A DNA stretch of 64,000 bases from Neorhizobium sp. (lineage in GTDB: Bacteria; Pseudomonadota; Alphaproteobacteria; Rhizobiales; Rhizobiaceae): positions 1,364,001-1,428,000 of the forward strand of contig JAPWKC010000004.1 in assembly GCA_028283725.1 (NCBI GenBank). The letters are read 5' to 3'. The notes under the pieces were generated by a model that had not been told where the DNA came from, made no database searches, and was given only the letters and a program-made list of their open reading frames with translations. Shown here piece after piece: positions 9,652 to 18,384 of this stretch (its first letter is position 1; each line of letters starts with the position of its first letter). The position numbers and the translations under genes are program-made.

Positions 9652-10287
9652 TCAGGTCGCAAGGCCTGCGGCGGCGGGAAGACGTTTGCGATGCCGCCGG
9701 CTGCGCTCGGCGGCCGGCACGAGAGCCGACAGGCTTCGCCCTCCCATCAACAGGAGCCCGTTGGTCAGGCCGACCAGTTGCCGCTCGACGAGGCGCTCTT
9801 CCGCAGGCGACACGGCATCGACGATGACCAGATCATAGCCGGCCGTCGGCAGCTCCGCGGGGCTCACCACGGAGAATTCATGCCAGGGCGTGTGACGGCG
9901 CAAGGCCAGCTTCAGACGTTCGAGACGACCGGGGTCGCGGCCGGCAAGACCGACCCTGCAAGGACGGTCGAGGAAGGTCAAAAGTGCAGGAATGAAGCGC
10001 GCGGCCGTGAGCGAGGCTGCGCGGGTGCGCGGACCGCGCATCGGGCCAGCCGCAAAGCGTCGCGCATCGATGAGCAGGCGTTGCCTCAACGCCGCGCGAT
10101 AGTGGCCGTCCAGCACGCGATCGATGGCCGCGCGATCATCGAGAAATGCCAGAGTGGAGCGGCCGGCCTCCCGTCCGATCAGACTGTCTGCCAGAGCGAG
10201 TGCACCACTCCAGCCGAGATCACAGATCTGTGGATCGGGTGCCGTTGCGCGACGGTCAGATGCGGTCAATTGTGCGGGCGCTTCCAT
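9652..10287 (-). CDS. Divergent WecG/TagA/CpsF-like glycosyltransferase candidate
   Basis: A 211-residue protein, not confidently recognised. The layout resembles the WecG/TagA (GT26) family: LAFLDDRAAIDRVLDG at the start, a central FIPALLTFLDRPCRVGLAGRDPGRLERLKLAL that matches the family's GGxPG-type block, then PTAGYDLVIVDAVSPAEE and GLLLMGGRSL. The usual conserved residues are only partly kept. The ATG at 10287 was preferred over a GTG at 10296 because GGAG lies eight bases before it. Its GumC-like neighbour on the same strand supports a polysaccharide role. The alternative is a protein of unknown function. Confidence 0.45.
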   Translation of the reverse strand: MEAPAQLTASDRRATAPDPQICDLGWSGALALADSLIGREAGRSTLAFLDDRAAIDRVLDGHYRAALRQRLLIDARRFAAGPMRGPRTRAASLTAARFIPALLTFLDRPCRVGLAGRDPGRLERLKLALRRHTPWHEFSVVSPAELPTAGYDLVIVDAVSPAEERLVERQLVGLTNGLLLMGGRSLSALVPAAERSRRHRKRLPAAAGLAT

Positions 10288-10468
10288 CCCAGCCACTCCA
10301 GTCGAAACGAATGGCGACAGAGATAGCAGTGCGCGCTGAAAAGCATTTTAAGTAGATCGCTAAAATGCCGGAGAACCGTCCGTTTCCGGGAAAGCGAACC
10401 GCGAGGCGATACGGTTTTCGCATCATCCCCGCGGTCAAGAACTCATGGCTGGTGGTCGAGCCGCCTCA

Positions 10469-11005
10469 TCAATGGCCGGGCGGGCTACTCTCGTCCGCCT
10501 TCACGCCCTCGACGATCTTGGTGACCGGCGGTGGCTTGTTGCCGCCGCTGACGGCATTGGCCTTCACGTCATCCTTGTTCATATAGTCGAGCTGCTCGAC
10601 CAGAACATCCGTCACCGTGCCATCGCCCAGCCGCTTGTTCATGGCATCCTTGATGCTGGTGCGGAACGTGACAAGGTTGAAATCGGCAGTGTGGGCAAGG
10701 TCGACCATCTTGTTGCCGACGAGAAGCGTGAAGAGTTCGTCGCGCAAGATATCCTTCAACGGCACGGCAGGGTTCGATGCCTTGGCCTTGTCCGCCATCA
10801 GCGAGACGCGACCGAGGAAATATCCCCGAACGCCGCCATTTTCGATCATCGGGATCGTGACCGTCTCGCCCTTGACGAGCTGCGTGTCCCGAGCCGCTGT
10901 CTCCGTCGGAGCGCTTGCCGGGGCCGTTGCCAGATGGATCGAGAAATACACCGCCGCGAGCGTGACGATGCAGACCCAGACGCCGGTCAGAACGATCTTG
11001 ATCAT
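10469..11005 (-). CDS. FliL-like membrane-anchored flagellar protein (second copy type)
   Basis: A 178-residue protein with an N-terminal membrane anchor (residues 3-25) and a periplasmic domain. The domain order resembles FliL: VTIPMIENGG near residue 50, a strand with GYFLGRVSL, a helix DILRDELFTLLVG, and an end FRTSIKDAMNKRLGDGTVTDVLVEQLDYM that parallels the end of the FliL at 36644-37192. It overlaps the FlgN-like gene by one base (TGATG), so it belongs to the flagellar operon. FliL proteins sit around the stator and affect motor torque. FliL membership is inferred from pattern, not from a search. Confidence 0.5.
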   Translation of the reverse strand: MIKIVLTGVWVCIVTLAAVYFSIHLATAPASAPTETAARDTQLVKGETVTIPMIENGGVRGYFLGRVSLMADKAKASNPAVPLKDILRDELFTLLVGNKMVDLAHTADFNLVTFRTSIKDAMNKRLGDGTVTDVLVEQLDYMNKDDVKANAVSGGNKPPPVTKIVEGVKADESSPPGH

Positions 11006-11370
11006 CAGGGTGCGCTGTAACGGAACTGATGTTCGGTGTAGGTGCCGTCAGCCTCTTCCGCACGGGCGGCATTCTTCAGAATGTCGGCAACGGCGCGAAC
11101 GGCTTCCAGATGGGCCTCGACGCGCTGGGCATTGAGCGCGAGCTTCTTCTTGAGAGCCCGCAACTGATCGCCATAGGCGGCAGCCATGTCCTTGATGTCA
11201 CCGCCGCGAAAGAGCGTCGTCAGCTCATAAAGGCAACGGCTTTTGTGGGCGTTCGAGAGCTTGAGGTCGAACTGCGGGTCCTGGCCGATGCGCTCGTTCT
11301 CATTATCGATAATCATCTCAAGACGCTTGAGTACCGTCTTGATCCGATACTCGGTGGAGATAATTTCCAT
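11005..11370 (-). CDS. FlgN-like export chaperone candidate
   Basis: A 121-residue, largely helical cytoplasmic protein with heptad-like spacing (IKTVLKRLEMIIDNENERI, DQLRALKKKLALNAQRVEAHLEAV). It ends GTYTEHQFRYSAP. Size and helical plan match FlgN, the chaperone for the hook-junction proteins FlgK and FlgL, and no other flgN is evident in the cluster. The start at 11370 avoids overlap with the flgJ-type gene and has an AAGAGG box upstream; a longer start at 11427 is less likely. The call is based on size, composition and context. Confidence 0.5.
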   Translation of the reverse strand: MEIISTEYRIKTVLKRLEMIIDNENERIGQDPQFDLKLSNAHKSRCLYELTTLFRGGDIKDMAAAYGDQLRALKKKLALNAQRVEAHLEAVRAVADILKNAARAEEADGTYTEHQFRYSAP

Positions 11371-11398
11371 TGGTATATGCCGCCTCTTGGATAGTGGA

Positions 11399-11983
11399 TC
11401 AGGTCTTCTTCGTTTCATCGGTCTCAAGCGGCGAGAAGGTGCGCCGCTGAATGTCGGTGATCATGTTCATCGCGACACTGCGATCGGTCTCGTCGGTCTT
11501 GACGTTCGGGGTCTGGTTGCGCTCGTGCTTCAGGGCCTGGGAATAGACCTGCTGGGCGATGCCGAAACCGCCCTGCTTCGACACTTCGTTGGCGATCTGC
11601 TCCGCCATCATGCCCTTCCAGTAGTCGCCGGCAGGGCCCTTGCCGTAAACGTCCTCGGAATCTTTCGGCATCATGCTCTGGATGAAGGTGGAGGCGATGC
11701 TTGCCTCGAATTTGCGGTAGACCTCGGGGATCTTGCTCTGGTCATGCGCCGCGCCGACGCGCGCCGTTGCACCGTGAGATGCGCCGCTCGCCGCAGACGT
11801 CGTCGATGCGGCGTTCAGCGCATTGGTGATCTGCGCGGCAAAGCCGGTCCCGTTCGCTGCCATCTGAACGGCCTGGTTAGCCGCCTCGTTGACCTTCAGT
11901 TTCTCGCGTGCCGCCAAGACCTCATGGGGATCTGCGGCCTGGACGACGTCCATGACCAGATCGCTGGGGGGAGAGATAGCCAA
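11399..11983 (-). CDS. FlgJ-type rod-binding protein (single domain)
   Basis: A 194-residue protein with the rod-binding domain found at the N-terminus of FlgJ: FEASIASTFIQSMMPKD, then GKGPAGDYWKGMMAEQIANEV and GGFGIAQQVY. There is no C-terminal peptidoglycan hydrolase domain, as usual in alphaproteobacteria, where hydrolysis may be done by a separate enzyme such as the transglycosylase at 22239-22817. It caps and assembles the rod in the periplasm. The start is TTG at 11983, supported by AAGGAG seven bases upstream. Confidence 0.8.
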   Translation of the reverse strand: MAISPPSDLVMDVVQAADPHEVLAAREKLKVNEAANQAVQMAANGTGFAAQITNALNAASTTSAASGASHGATARVGAAHDQSKIPEVYRKFEASIASTFIQSMMPKDSEDVYGKGPAGDYWKGMMAEQIANEVSKQGGFGIAQQVYSQALKHERNQTPNVKTDETDRSVAMNMITDIQRRTFSPLETDETKKT

Positions 11984-12208
11984 TTCGACGCTCCTTCAGT
12001 GCCGCGCACCGGAAGACCGGACGCTGGCGCCACAAGTTTATGCCCGGCGCATCAAACCGAAAACCGGATCGATTTCGAAAACGCGATGCGCTGTTTCAAA
12101 GGTTGGAAACACCTCTGTCGCGCCGGTCAAGGCGCCCGATGTTCCCGAACACGGTCGTTGCCCGTCTATCGTCGAACGACGGCAGGCAACGATCCGACAT
12201 GTCCGCTA

Positions 12209-12625
12209 TTATTCTTGGTTAAGCTTGGCCGAGGCTGACGTTAGTCGCAAAAGGGCAAGCTCGACGAGATTGTAGACCGCCTCGTCCTGCGCCTCGCGGT
12301 CCTCGTCCTGCGCCGCTTCCGCACGGCGGTCATCGAGACGGTCGCCTTTGGTCTTTTCTTTCAGGATCTTCTGCTCCTGAAGCTGCTGGGCGATCTTGAG
12401 CTGCTGGTTGCGGACTTCGAGCTTCGACAGATTGGCCGCATAATTGCGGGCAAAGACGCGATGGTGCTCATCGAGCGAGACCATGGCGCTCATCGTGCGC
12501 TCCATCGTCTCGGCCAGTTCGGCCTGCCTTGCGGTTGTATCGGCCAGCTCGTATTCCGCCAGCTTTTCCAGATGACGCTGGACATCGACCAGGCGCTTGA
12601 GCTTTGCCGAGCGTTTTTCCGCCAT
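12209..12625 (-). CDS. FliJ-like coiled-coil flagellar export protein candidate
   Basis: A 138-residue, highly charged, almost fully helical protein (KRLVDVQRHLEKLAEYELADTTARQAELAETME, then a Gln/Lys/Glu-rich segment). It starts three bases after the fliR stop, so it is co-transcribed with flhA-fliR. Size, composition and position suggest FliJ, the export-gate stalk and chaperone-escort protein, which is otherwise missing from the cluster. FliJ is poorly conserved, so the call is tentative. Confidence 0.5.
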   Translation of the reverse strand: MAEKRSAKLKRLVDVQRHLEKLAEYELADTTARQAELAETMERTMSAMVSLDEHHRVFARNYAANLSKLEVRNQQLKIAQQLQEQKILKEKTKGDRLDDRRAEAAQDEDREAQDEAVYNLVELALLRLTSASAKLNQE

Positions 12626-12628
12626 CGA

Positions 12629-13381
12629 TCAGAAGCCTCCGAAGACGCCGGGAAAGCCGAGCACGAACTGGTGCAGCATGGCCGCGATGCCGAGATAGAT
12701 CAGGAATATGCCGCCCGTCACGACGAAGGGGGTCGAGATGAAATAGACCGGAATATGCGGCGCCAGCTTGTTGACGAAGCCGATCGCGACGTTGAACAGC
12801 AGACCGTAGAGCAGGAACGGGCTCGACAGCCGAAGCGCGATGTTGAAGGTCGCCGACAGGGTGTCTGTGAAGGTGATCAACAGACGGTTCGGTTCGATCA
12901 GCTGGCCGATCGGCAGCGCGCCATAGGAATCCACCAGCGCCTTGAGCACGATATGGTGGAAGTCGAACATGAACAGGATGAGCATGCCGGCAAGGCTCAA
13001 GAAAGAGCTCAGATGGGCTTCCGACGTGTCCTCCAGAATATCGCCGCCCGGAGGCCCCTGGAAGGCGATCAGCATGCTGATCGCGGTGCCTGCGAACTGC
13101 AGGCCGAGGAGGTAGAGGTGCGCGATCAGCCCGTAGCCGACGCCGATCAGCGTCTCCGTCATGATGATCAGGGCGAGCGCCGATGGCTCGCCATGAACCT
13201 TGGGGTAAACCGTGCTCCAGAGGATCGGCAGAAGCGCCATGCAGAGCGCCAGAGAAATGAACAGCCGGATCTGGACCGGCAGACGCGCAGAGGAAAAGCC
13301 GGGTAGCACCATCATGCAACCGCCGATCCGGCAGAAGACAAGAAAGAAGGCGACGACGGTTCCCTGCGGGTCCGCAATCAT
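12629..13381 (-). CDS. fliR: Flagellar export gate protein FliR
   Basis: A 250-residue inner-membrane component of the type III export gate (with FliP and FliQ). It has several hydrophobic spans starting [21 protein letters not shown]. The family block [19 protein letters not shown] and the end [32 protein letters not shown] are present. The start at 13381 overlaps the flhA stop by ATGA. A longer reading to 13657 lies wholly inside flhA and is rejected. Confidence 0.95.
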   Translation of the reverse strand: MIADPQGTVVAFFLVFCRIGGCMMVLPGFSSARLPVQIRLFISLALCMALLPILWSTVYPKVHGEPSALALIIMTETLIGVGYGLIAHLYLLGLQFAGTAISMLIAFQGPPGGDILEDTSEAHLSSFLSLAGMLILFMFDFHHIVLKALVDSYGALPIGQLIEPNRLLITFTDTLSATFNIALRLSSPFLLYGLLFNVAIGFVNKLAPHIPVYFISTPFVVTGGIFLIYLGIAAMLHQFVLGFPGVFGGF

Positions 13382-15468
13382 GAAATCGATCCCAGGACCT
13401 TGATGTCTATACCCTTGGCCAGCTCCACATGCGACAGGACCGGAAGCGTGGGGAAGAGACGCTCGATGATCATGCGGACATAAGAGCGGGTATCGGGCGA
13501 GGTGACAAGAACGAAAGGCAGGCCGCGGTCCATATAGTCGCGGATGACACGGGTCGCCTGCTCGCTGAATTCCTCGAGCATGCGCGGATCGATGTCGAAT
13601 TCGATGATCTCGCCCTTCGGGTCGCGCTTGATCGCCTGATGGAAGGCCAGATCCCATTTCGAACCCAGGCGCAGGACGCGCAGCGTGCCGTTGTCGGCAA
13701 GGTCGCCGCAGATCTGCTGCGACATGCGCAGACGGACGTGCTCGACGATCTGTTCGGTCTTGCGCATATGCGGGGCAAGCTCGGCCACCGCTTCGAGAAT
13801 GAGGTGCAGGTTGCGGATCGACACGCGCTCGCCCAGGAGCAGTTTCAGCACGGCCTGCAGACCGGAATAGGACATGTGCGACGAGCAGATCTCGTCGGCG
13901 AGCTTCTTGTATTCGGGATCGAGGCGCTCGATGAGGATCTTGACGTCCTTGTAGGATAAAAGCATCGGCAGATTGTTGCGGATGACTTCGCTCACATGGG
14001 TCAAAAGAACCGAGACGTTGTCGATCGGGTGGAAACCTTCGCGCTTCAGATCTTCGACGAAATGCTCCATGACCGACACCGCCGGCATGCCGAAGGCGGG
14101 CTCGCGGATCTCGTCACCCGGAACCGACGGTTTGCGGCCGGGGCTGGTGATGACGAGAACTTCCCCGACACGCAGCGCGTTGGTTGCGACCGTCGTGCCA
14201 TGGATGCGGATCTGGTAGGATTTTTCCGGGATCGCGATATCGTCGAGAACCTTGATTTCCGGGACCACGAAGCCGTATTGCAGCGCGAATTTCTTGCGCA
14301 TCTTGCCGACACGGTAGGCCAGTTCCTGGTGAGCGCCGAGAAGACGCGGCGACACCTGCTTGCCGAGGGCAAGCTCGATTTCGGCGGTGCGCAGCGCGCT
14401 CTTGACCGAATCCTTTTCATTCTCCCGCGTTTCCACGACCTTCTTCTCTTCCGCATCGCGCAGAAGCTTGTTTTCAGCCTCCTGCTGGCGGGGGATGAAC
14501 CAGGCACCGAAGGCAAGAATACCGGAAAGAACTGCAAAGGGCAGGAATGGCAGGCCGGGAATGACCGCAAGGATACCCATCAGGGCCGAAGCGACGATGA
14601 GCGCACGCGGATAGCCGCTCAGCTGACCGACAACTGCGGTGTCGGTGGAACCGAGCGTGCCGCCGCGCGTCACGATCAGACCGGCAGCAAGCGAGACGAT
14701 CAGGGCCGGAACCTGCGACACGATACCGTCGCCGACCGACAGCTTGACGAAGACGTCGGCAGCCTGGCCGATCGGCATGCCATGGCGGAAGACGCCGATG
14801 ATGATGCCGCCGAAGACGTTGATGGTGGTGATTAGAAGGCCGGCGACCGCATCGCCGCGCACGAATTTCGAAGCACCGTCCATGGCGCCGAAGAAGGAGG
14901 ATTCCTCCTCGAGCTCGCGACGGCGGCGCTGCGCCTCCTTCTCGTCGATGATACCGGCCGAAAGGTCGGCGTCGATCGACATCTGCTTGCCGGGGATGGC
15001 GTCGAGGGTGAAGCGGGCGCCGACTTCCGCGATACGGGTGGCACCCTTGGTGATGACGATGAAGTTGACGACGATCAGGATCAGAAAGACGATCAGACCG
15101 ATGACGAAATCGCCGGACATGACGAGACTGGCAAAGCCGGCGATGACGCCGCCGGCTGCCGAATGCCCCTCATTGCCGTGCGACAGGATCACACGCGTCG
15201 TCGCGACGTTCAGCGACAGGCGGATCATCGTGGCAATCAGCAGCACGGTCGGAAAGGAGGAGAAATCCAACGGGCGCTGGATCCACAGCGCCACCATCAG
15301 GATGAGAACCGACAGCGCAATCGAGAACGACAGGCCGATATCGATCATGAAGACCGGGATCGGCAGGAAGAGGATGCACAATACGGTGACGATACCGGCT
15401 GCGAAGCCTATGTCTCGACCGTTCGGCTTCAGCTTCGGTATCGGGAGTACGGGGCTCGTATTCGCCAT
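13378..15468 (-). CDS. flhA: Flagellar export gate protein FlhA
   Basis: A 696-residue FHIPEP-family protein, the proton-conducting core of the export gate. The N-terminal half has eight predicted spans, and the family block [21 protein letters not shown] is present. The C-terminal half is the cytoplasmic docking domain for chaperone-substrate complexes. Length is standard. Upstream, a promoter-like box at 15579-15605 suggests that flhA-fliR-fliJ-like can be transcribed separately from flgE...fliQ. The ribosome site is weak. Confidence 0.97.
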   Translation of the reverse strand: MANTSPVLPIPKLKPNGRDIGFAAGIVTVLCILFLPIPVFMIDIGLSFSIALSVLILMVALWIQRPLDFSSFPTVLLIATMIRLSLNVATTRVILSHGNEGHSAAGGVIAGFASLVMSGDFVIGLIVFLILIVVNFIVITKGATRIAEVGARFTLDAIPGKQMSIDADLSAGIIDEKEAQRRRRELEEESSFFGAMDGASKFVRGDAVAGLLITTINVFGGIIIGVFRHGMPIGQAADVFVKLSVGDGIVSQVPALIVSLAAGLIVTRGGTLGSTDTAVVGQLSGYPRALIVASALMGILAVIPGLPFLPFAVLSGILAFGAWFIPRQQEAENKLLRDAEEKKVVETRENEKDSVKSALRTAEIELALGKQVSPRLLGAHQELAYRVGKMRKKFALQYGFVVPEIKVLDDIAIPEKSYQIRIHGTTVATNALRVGEVLVITSPGRKPSVPGDEIREPAFGMPAVSVMEHFVEDLKREGFHPIDNVSVLLTHVSEVIRNNLPMLLSYKDVKILIERLDPEYKKLADEICSSHMSYSGLQAVLKLLLGERVSIRNLHLILEAVAELAPHMRKTEQIVEHVRLRMSQQICGDLADNGTLRVLRLGSKWDLAFHQAIKRDPKGEIIEFDIDPRMLEEFSEQATRVIRDYMDRGLPFVLVTSPDTRSYVRMIIERLFPTLPVLSHVELAKGIDIKVLGSIS

Positions 15469-15578
15469 CTAGATCATCTCTTCATGAGACTGCGGGATGC
15501 TAACCGCACCCGGACAACAATAACCGGCCGGCATGGACAGACCGCAGAACGGCCCACCTGTCGGATCCTTCATTGCTG

Positions 15579-15605
15579 ATAGACGGCAAAGCTTGCGCGA
15601 GGATG
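15579..15605 (-). promoter_or_regulatory. Shared flagellar promoter box, flhA copy
   Basis: On the minus strand TCGCGCAAG is followed by nine bases and CTAT. The spacing is the same as in six other flagellar upstream regions of this window. The distance to the flhA ATG is 110 bases. This is the weakest match on the 5' side (no GACAG). Confidence 0.55.
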
Positions 15606-15716
15606 ATGCGCGCATAGAGCATCGTCCCGACAGCCGGAATCGATTTTCGGAAAGCCTGATGCGCAAATTCGAAAGACAGAACGTCCCTTTGTACGCCCTT
15701 ACGGACGCACGGCGCT

Positions 15717-15983
15717 CTAGAAGCCCGACTGGACGCGGGAAAAGACGAGATTGGTGAATAGCGAGATCTGGCCGCCGACGAAGGGGGCCGAAATGCCGAG
15801 CGCGACCATCACGGCGATGATCTTCGGCACGAAGGTGAGCGTCTGTTCCTGGATCTGGGTGACTGCCTGAATGAGGGCGATGACGACACCGACAATCATG
15901 GCTGTAAGAACAGCAGGGCTGGATGCAACGAGCACCGTCCAGACCGCATTGCGAATAATGTCGAGCGCGTCGGCTTCATTCAT
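15717..15983 (-). CDS. fliQ: Flagellar export gate protein FliQ
   Basis: An 88-residue protein with two hydrophobic helices (LDIIRNAVWTVLVASSPAVLTAMIVGVV and FVPKIIAVMVALGISAPFVGG), exactly the size and layout of FliQ in the FliPQR export gate. The start MNEADALDI at 15983 has AAGAG upstream; a longer reading to 16040 is not supported by family length. It follows flgD by 96 bases. Confidence 0.94.
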   Translation of the reverse strand: MNEADALDIIRNAVWTVLVASSPAVLTAMIVGVVIALIQAVTQIQEQTLTFVPKIIAVMVALGISAPFVGGQISLFTNLVFSRVQSGF

Positions 15984-16079
15984 GCTCTTAACATCCCAAT
16001 CTGGACGATCCTTCATGGTCGTCCGGCAGACGGCACGCATGCGCCGCCCGGCCTTTTTTAGCGAACCGGCGGGATCCGA

Positions 16080-16526
16080 TTACGACGACGTCGAGCTGGA
16101 GCTCGTGTCGGAGATGGTGATTCCCGAGCCGATGGTAATGGTATCGCCGTCTGCGGTGGTCGCCGTCAACCCATCGGAGGTCACTTCGACCGACTGGACT
16201 ACACCCGTGGTAGCACCATCGGCGCTGGTGATGGTCTTGCCGATGTAGTTCGAGGCATTGGTGAGCGACGACTGGGCGATCAGGCTTTCCAGATTGGTAT
16301 TGGTCTGGATGGTCTGCTCGACCTGGGAGAAGGTCGCCAGCTGCGAGATCTGCTCGCTGGCATCCATCGGATCGGTCGGGTCCTGGTTCTGCATCTGCGC
16401 GATCAGCAGCTTCAGGAAACTATCATAGTCCAGCGAAGCCGAGGCAGATGCCGAAGAAGAGCTGGATGTCGATGTCGACGTGGTACCGGTGGTCGACGTC
16501 GTTGAGGCTACAGAATCTACCGCCAT
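16080..16526 (-). CDS. flgD: Flagellar hook-capping protein FlgD
   Basis: A 148-residue cap scaffold that polymerises the hook. The conserved core [23 protein letters not shown]...[13 protein letters not shown] is intact at residues 33-75. The protein is short: residues 8-30 and the last ten are Ser/Thr tracts, and the Tudor/FnIII region found in longer FlgD proteins is reduced. The start at 16526 overlaps the end of flbT by 10 bases, indicating coupling. Confidence 0.93.
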   Translation of the reverse strand: MAVDSVASTTSTTGTTSTSTSSSSSASASASLDYDSFLKLLIAQMQNQDPTDPMDASEQISQLATFSQVEQTIQTNTNLESLIAQSSLTNASNYIGKTITSADGATTGVVQSVEVTSDGLTATTADGDTITIGSGITISDTSSSSTSS

Positions 16527-16966
16527 GTTGCCATTTCCTTCTGGAAGGACGCGAGAGCCGCTGCCGGGACATCATCGTTGTTGAGGATGCGCTCTTCGAT
16601 CGGATAGAGATTGCGGATCGCCTTCAGCGCGTTGAAGGCCTTGCCGGAGGCGACCATCACGTCGATCCGCTTCAATTCCGCCAGGATCTCTTCATTGTTG
16701 AAGCAGCTGAGCAGGAGCATGATCGAACGGCGGAACATCGCGGTCGCGTGTTCCTTGCCTTCCGGGTTGATGAGGATCATCTGGGCGATGAAGTAAAGCT
16801 GGCGCAGAGGCGTGGTGGTGTCCTCCGGCTGCAGAACGTGGTTTTCCAGAAGGAACGTGACATCGTTCAGGAATTCCAGCGAAACCTTGCGGTCGACCCG
16901 AAGGACGGCGCCGTTGATAAAGATCTTTTCGCCAGACTTCAGCGAGATACGCAGCGTGCTTTTCAT
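16517..16966 (-). CDS. flbT: Flagellin-synthesis regulator FlbT
   Basis: A 149-residue FlbT family protein ([34 protein letters not shown]). In Caulobacter, FlbT binds the flagellin mRNA leader and represses its translation until hook completion; in some other alphaproteobacteria it promotes flagellin production. It overlaps flaF by ATGA and flgD by 10 bases. Its target here should be the flagellin leaders at 28987-32520. Direction of control in this organism is not deducible. Confidence 0.93.
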   Translation of the reverse strand: MKSTLRISLKSGEKIFINGAVLRVDRKVSLEFLNDVTFLLENHVLQPEDTTTPLRQLYFIAQMILINPEGKEHATAMFRRSIMLLLSCFNNEEILAELKRIDVMVASGKAFNALKAIRNLYPIEERILNNDDVPAAALASFQKEMATWR

Positions 16967-17310
16967 TTCAGTCCATCCCTGATGATGGTTGTCACGTCAA
17001 TAATGCCCTGATAGTTCGTGGACTTCCGCTGACGGATCCGTTCGCATTCCTTCAAGATCCAGATTGCGATGGAGATCAGCTTGGCCCTTAGCTCGACGCC
17101 GAGCTCATTATCGGGCTGTTTCAAATCGTCTATGAAACGCGTCCATACCTTTCGGGTGTAATGGATCGCTTCGATTGCTTCCCGGCCGTAGCGGTTCTGG
17201 TCTCGGGCAACAGCAAGCATGTCTATGGAACGGTCCAATACCTGGCGTTCCCGGTCGCGAGCGCTGGCAAGATCATCTTCCATCACTTCCGCATATGAAA
17301 ACTGGAGCAT
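16963..17310 (-). CDS. flaF: Flagellin-synthesis regulator FlaF
   Basis: A 115-residue FlaF family protein ([32 protein letters not shown]...[21 protein letters not shown]). It is required for flagellin synthesis or secretion and acts with FlbT in alphaproteobacteria. The start at 17310 matches family length and has AGGA upstream; an upstream start at 17340 would add ten unconserved residues. It sits between flgL and flbT. Confidence 0.93.
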   Translation of the reverse strand: MLQFSYAEVMEDDLASARDRERQVLDRSIDMLAVARDQNRYGREAIEAIHYTRKVWTRFIDDLKQPDNELGVELRAKLISIAIWILKECERIRQRKSTNYQGIIDVTTIIRDGLK

Positions 17311-17355
17311 TCCTGTTTCTTCCGTGTGGCAAGCCGCCATCCTGGCGGCCCATGT

Positions 17356-18384
17356 TTAAAGATAGTTCACGAGGCTCAACTGCGAGATCTTCGATGTGAT
17401 GCTGTAGGAGGTTTCCACCTGTGTCAGCAGCGTGTTGAGCTTCACCGAAGCTTCATAGGTATCGACGCCCGTCAGATCGTTGAGCTGGGTCGAGATGATC
17501 GTCTGCTGGCTCTTCAGCGCAGTGCTGGCGTCTTCGACGCTCTGCTGCGAGAGGCCAAGCGTGGACGCCTGCAGGTTGATACCGGAGATCGCCTGACCGG
17601 CAAGGTTGGTCGTCGTAGCATTGACGGCCGTCAGCGCGTCGCTCGACAGGCCGGCTGTCGCCAGCTGTGACGTGATGACGGAGGACAGGACGAGGTTCTT
17701 GAACCCATCGGTATTCAGCGATGTCGATGTCTGGGCGCTTTCGGACGTGCTGATGCGGCTCGTCATCGTCGTGTCGGACGCGTTGGTGTAGCTCGACCAG
17801 TCGAAATTCGTCGTGTAGTCGCTGAGGAAGGCCGTCATCTGGTCCGATGTCATGTCACTGGCCGATGCGACACCGTTCGCAGACATGTAGCTGTCGAGCG
17901 AAGTGTTGAAGTCGCTCGTGACGTCGTCGACGAAGGTGTCTGCCAAAGGCTGGACGTCGGTGTTGATGCCGGAAAACAGATATTCGCCGTTGGACGAGCT
18001 GTTGGCGTAGCTCTGGAAACTGTTCAATACGGCGGTCGCCTGATCGGCGGAGACCTTGAGCGTGCTCTCGTCGCTGCTACCGGTGAGGGCAACGAGCGAA
18101 TCGAGCAGCGTCTGGCCGTTGCTCGACATCTGCGTCAGCGCGAGCTGGCTGGAATCCATCCGCTGTGAAGCGACCGAATTGGAATCCACGATTGCCTGAA
18201 GGCGGTTCGATTCGTTGTTGTAATCGAGGCTCTGCGAGGTCTTGACGCCGAGCGCCAGGCCGACGTCGTCGTAGGTGCCGCTCACCGCTTCGTTTTCAAG
18301 CGAGGAAATCTGGCTCTGGGAGCTCGTGACCGTGCTCTGCATCGCGCGGCTCAGCGAGAGGGTTGAAATAGACGTCGTCTTCAT
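17356..18384 (-). CDS. flgL: Hook-filament junction protein FlgL
   Basis: A 342-residue flagellin-like junction protein. The N-terminal helix block (TSISTLSLSRAMQSTVTSSQSQISSLENEAVSG) and the C-terminal helix (DTYEASVKLNTLLTQVETSYSITSKISQLSLVNYL) are those of the FlgL/flagellin superfamily. The middle is Ser/Thr-rich. It is exported and placed between FlgK and the filament. Its start overlaps the flgK stop (ATGA). Confidence 0.93.
   Translation of the reverse strand: MKTTSISTLSLSRAMQSTVTSSQSQISSLENEAVSGTYDDVGLALGVKTSQSLDYNNESNRLQAIVDSNSVASQRMDSSQLALTQMSSNGQTLLDSLVALTGSSDESTLKVSADQATAVLNSFQSYANSSSNGEYLFSGINTDVQPLADTFVDDVTSDFNTSLDSYMSANGVASASDMTSDQMTAFLSDYTTNFDWSSYTNASDTTMTSRISTSESAQTSTSLNTDGFKNLVLSSVITSQLATAGLSSDALTAVNATTTNLAGQAISGINLQASTLGLSQQSVEDASTALKSQQTIISTQLNDLTGVDTYEASVKLNTLLTQVETSYSITSKISQLSLVNYL

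Noticed and set aside
13382-13657. N-terminal extension of fliR
   Set aside because: It would lie completely inside flhA, whereas the ATGA overlap at 13378-13381 gives a FliR of normal length.
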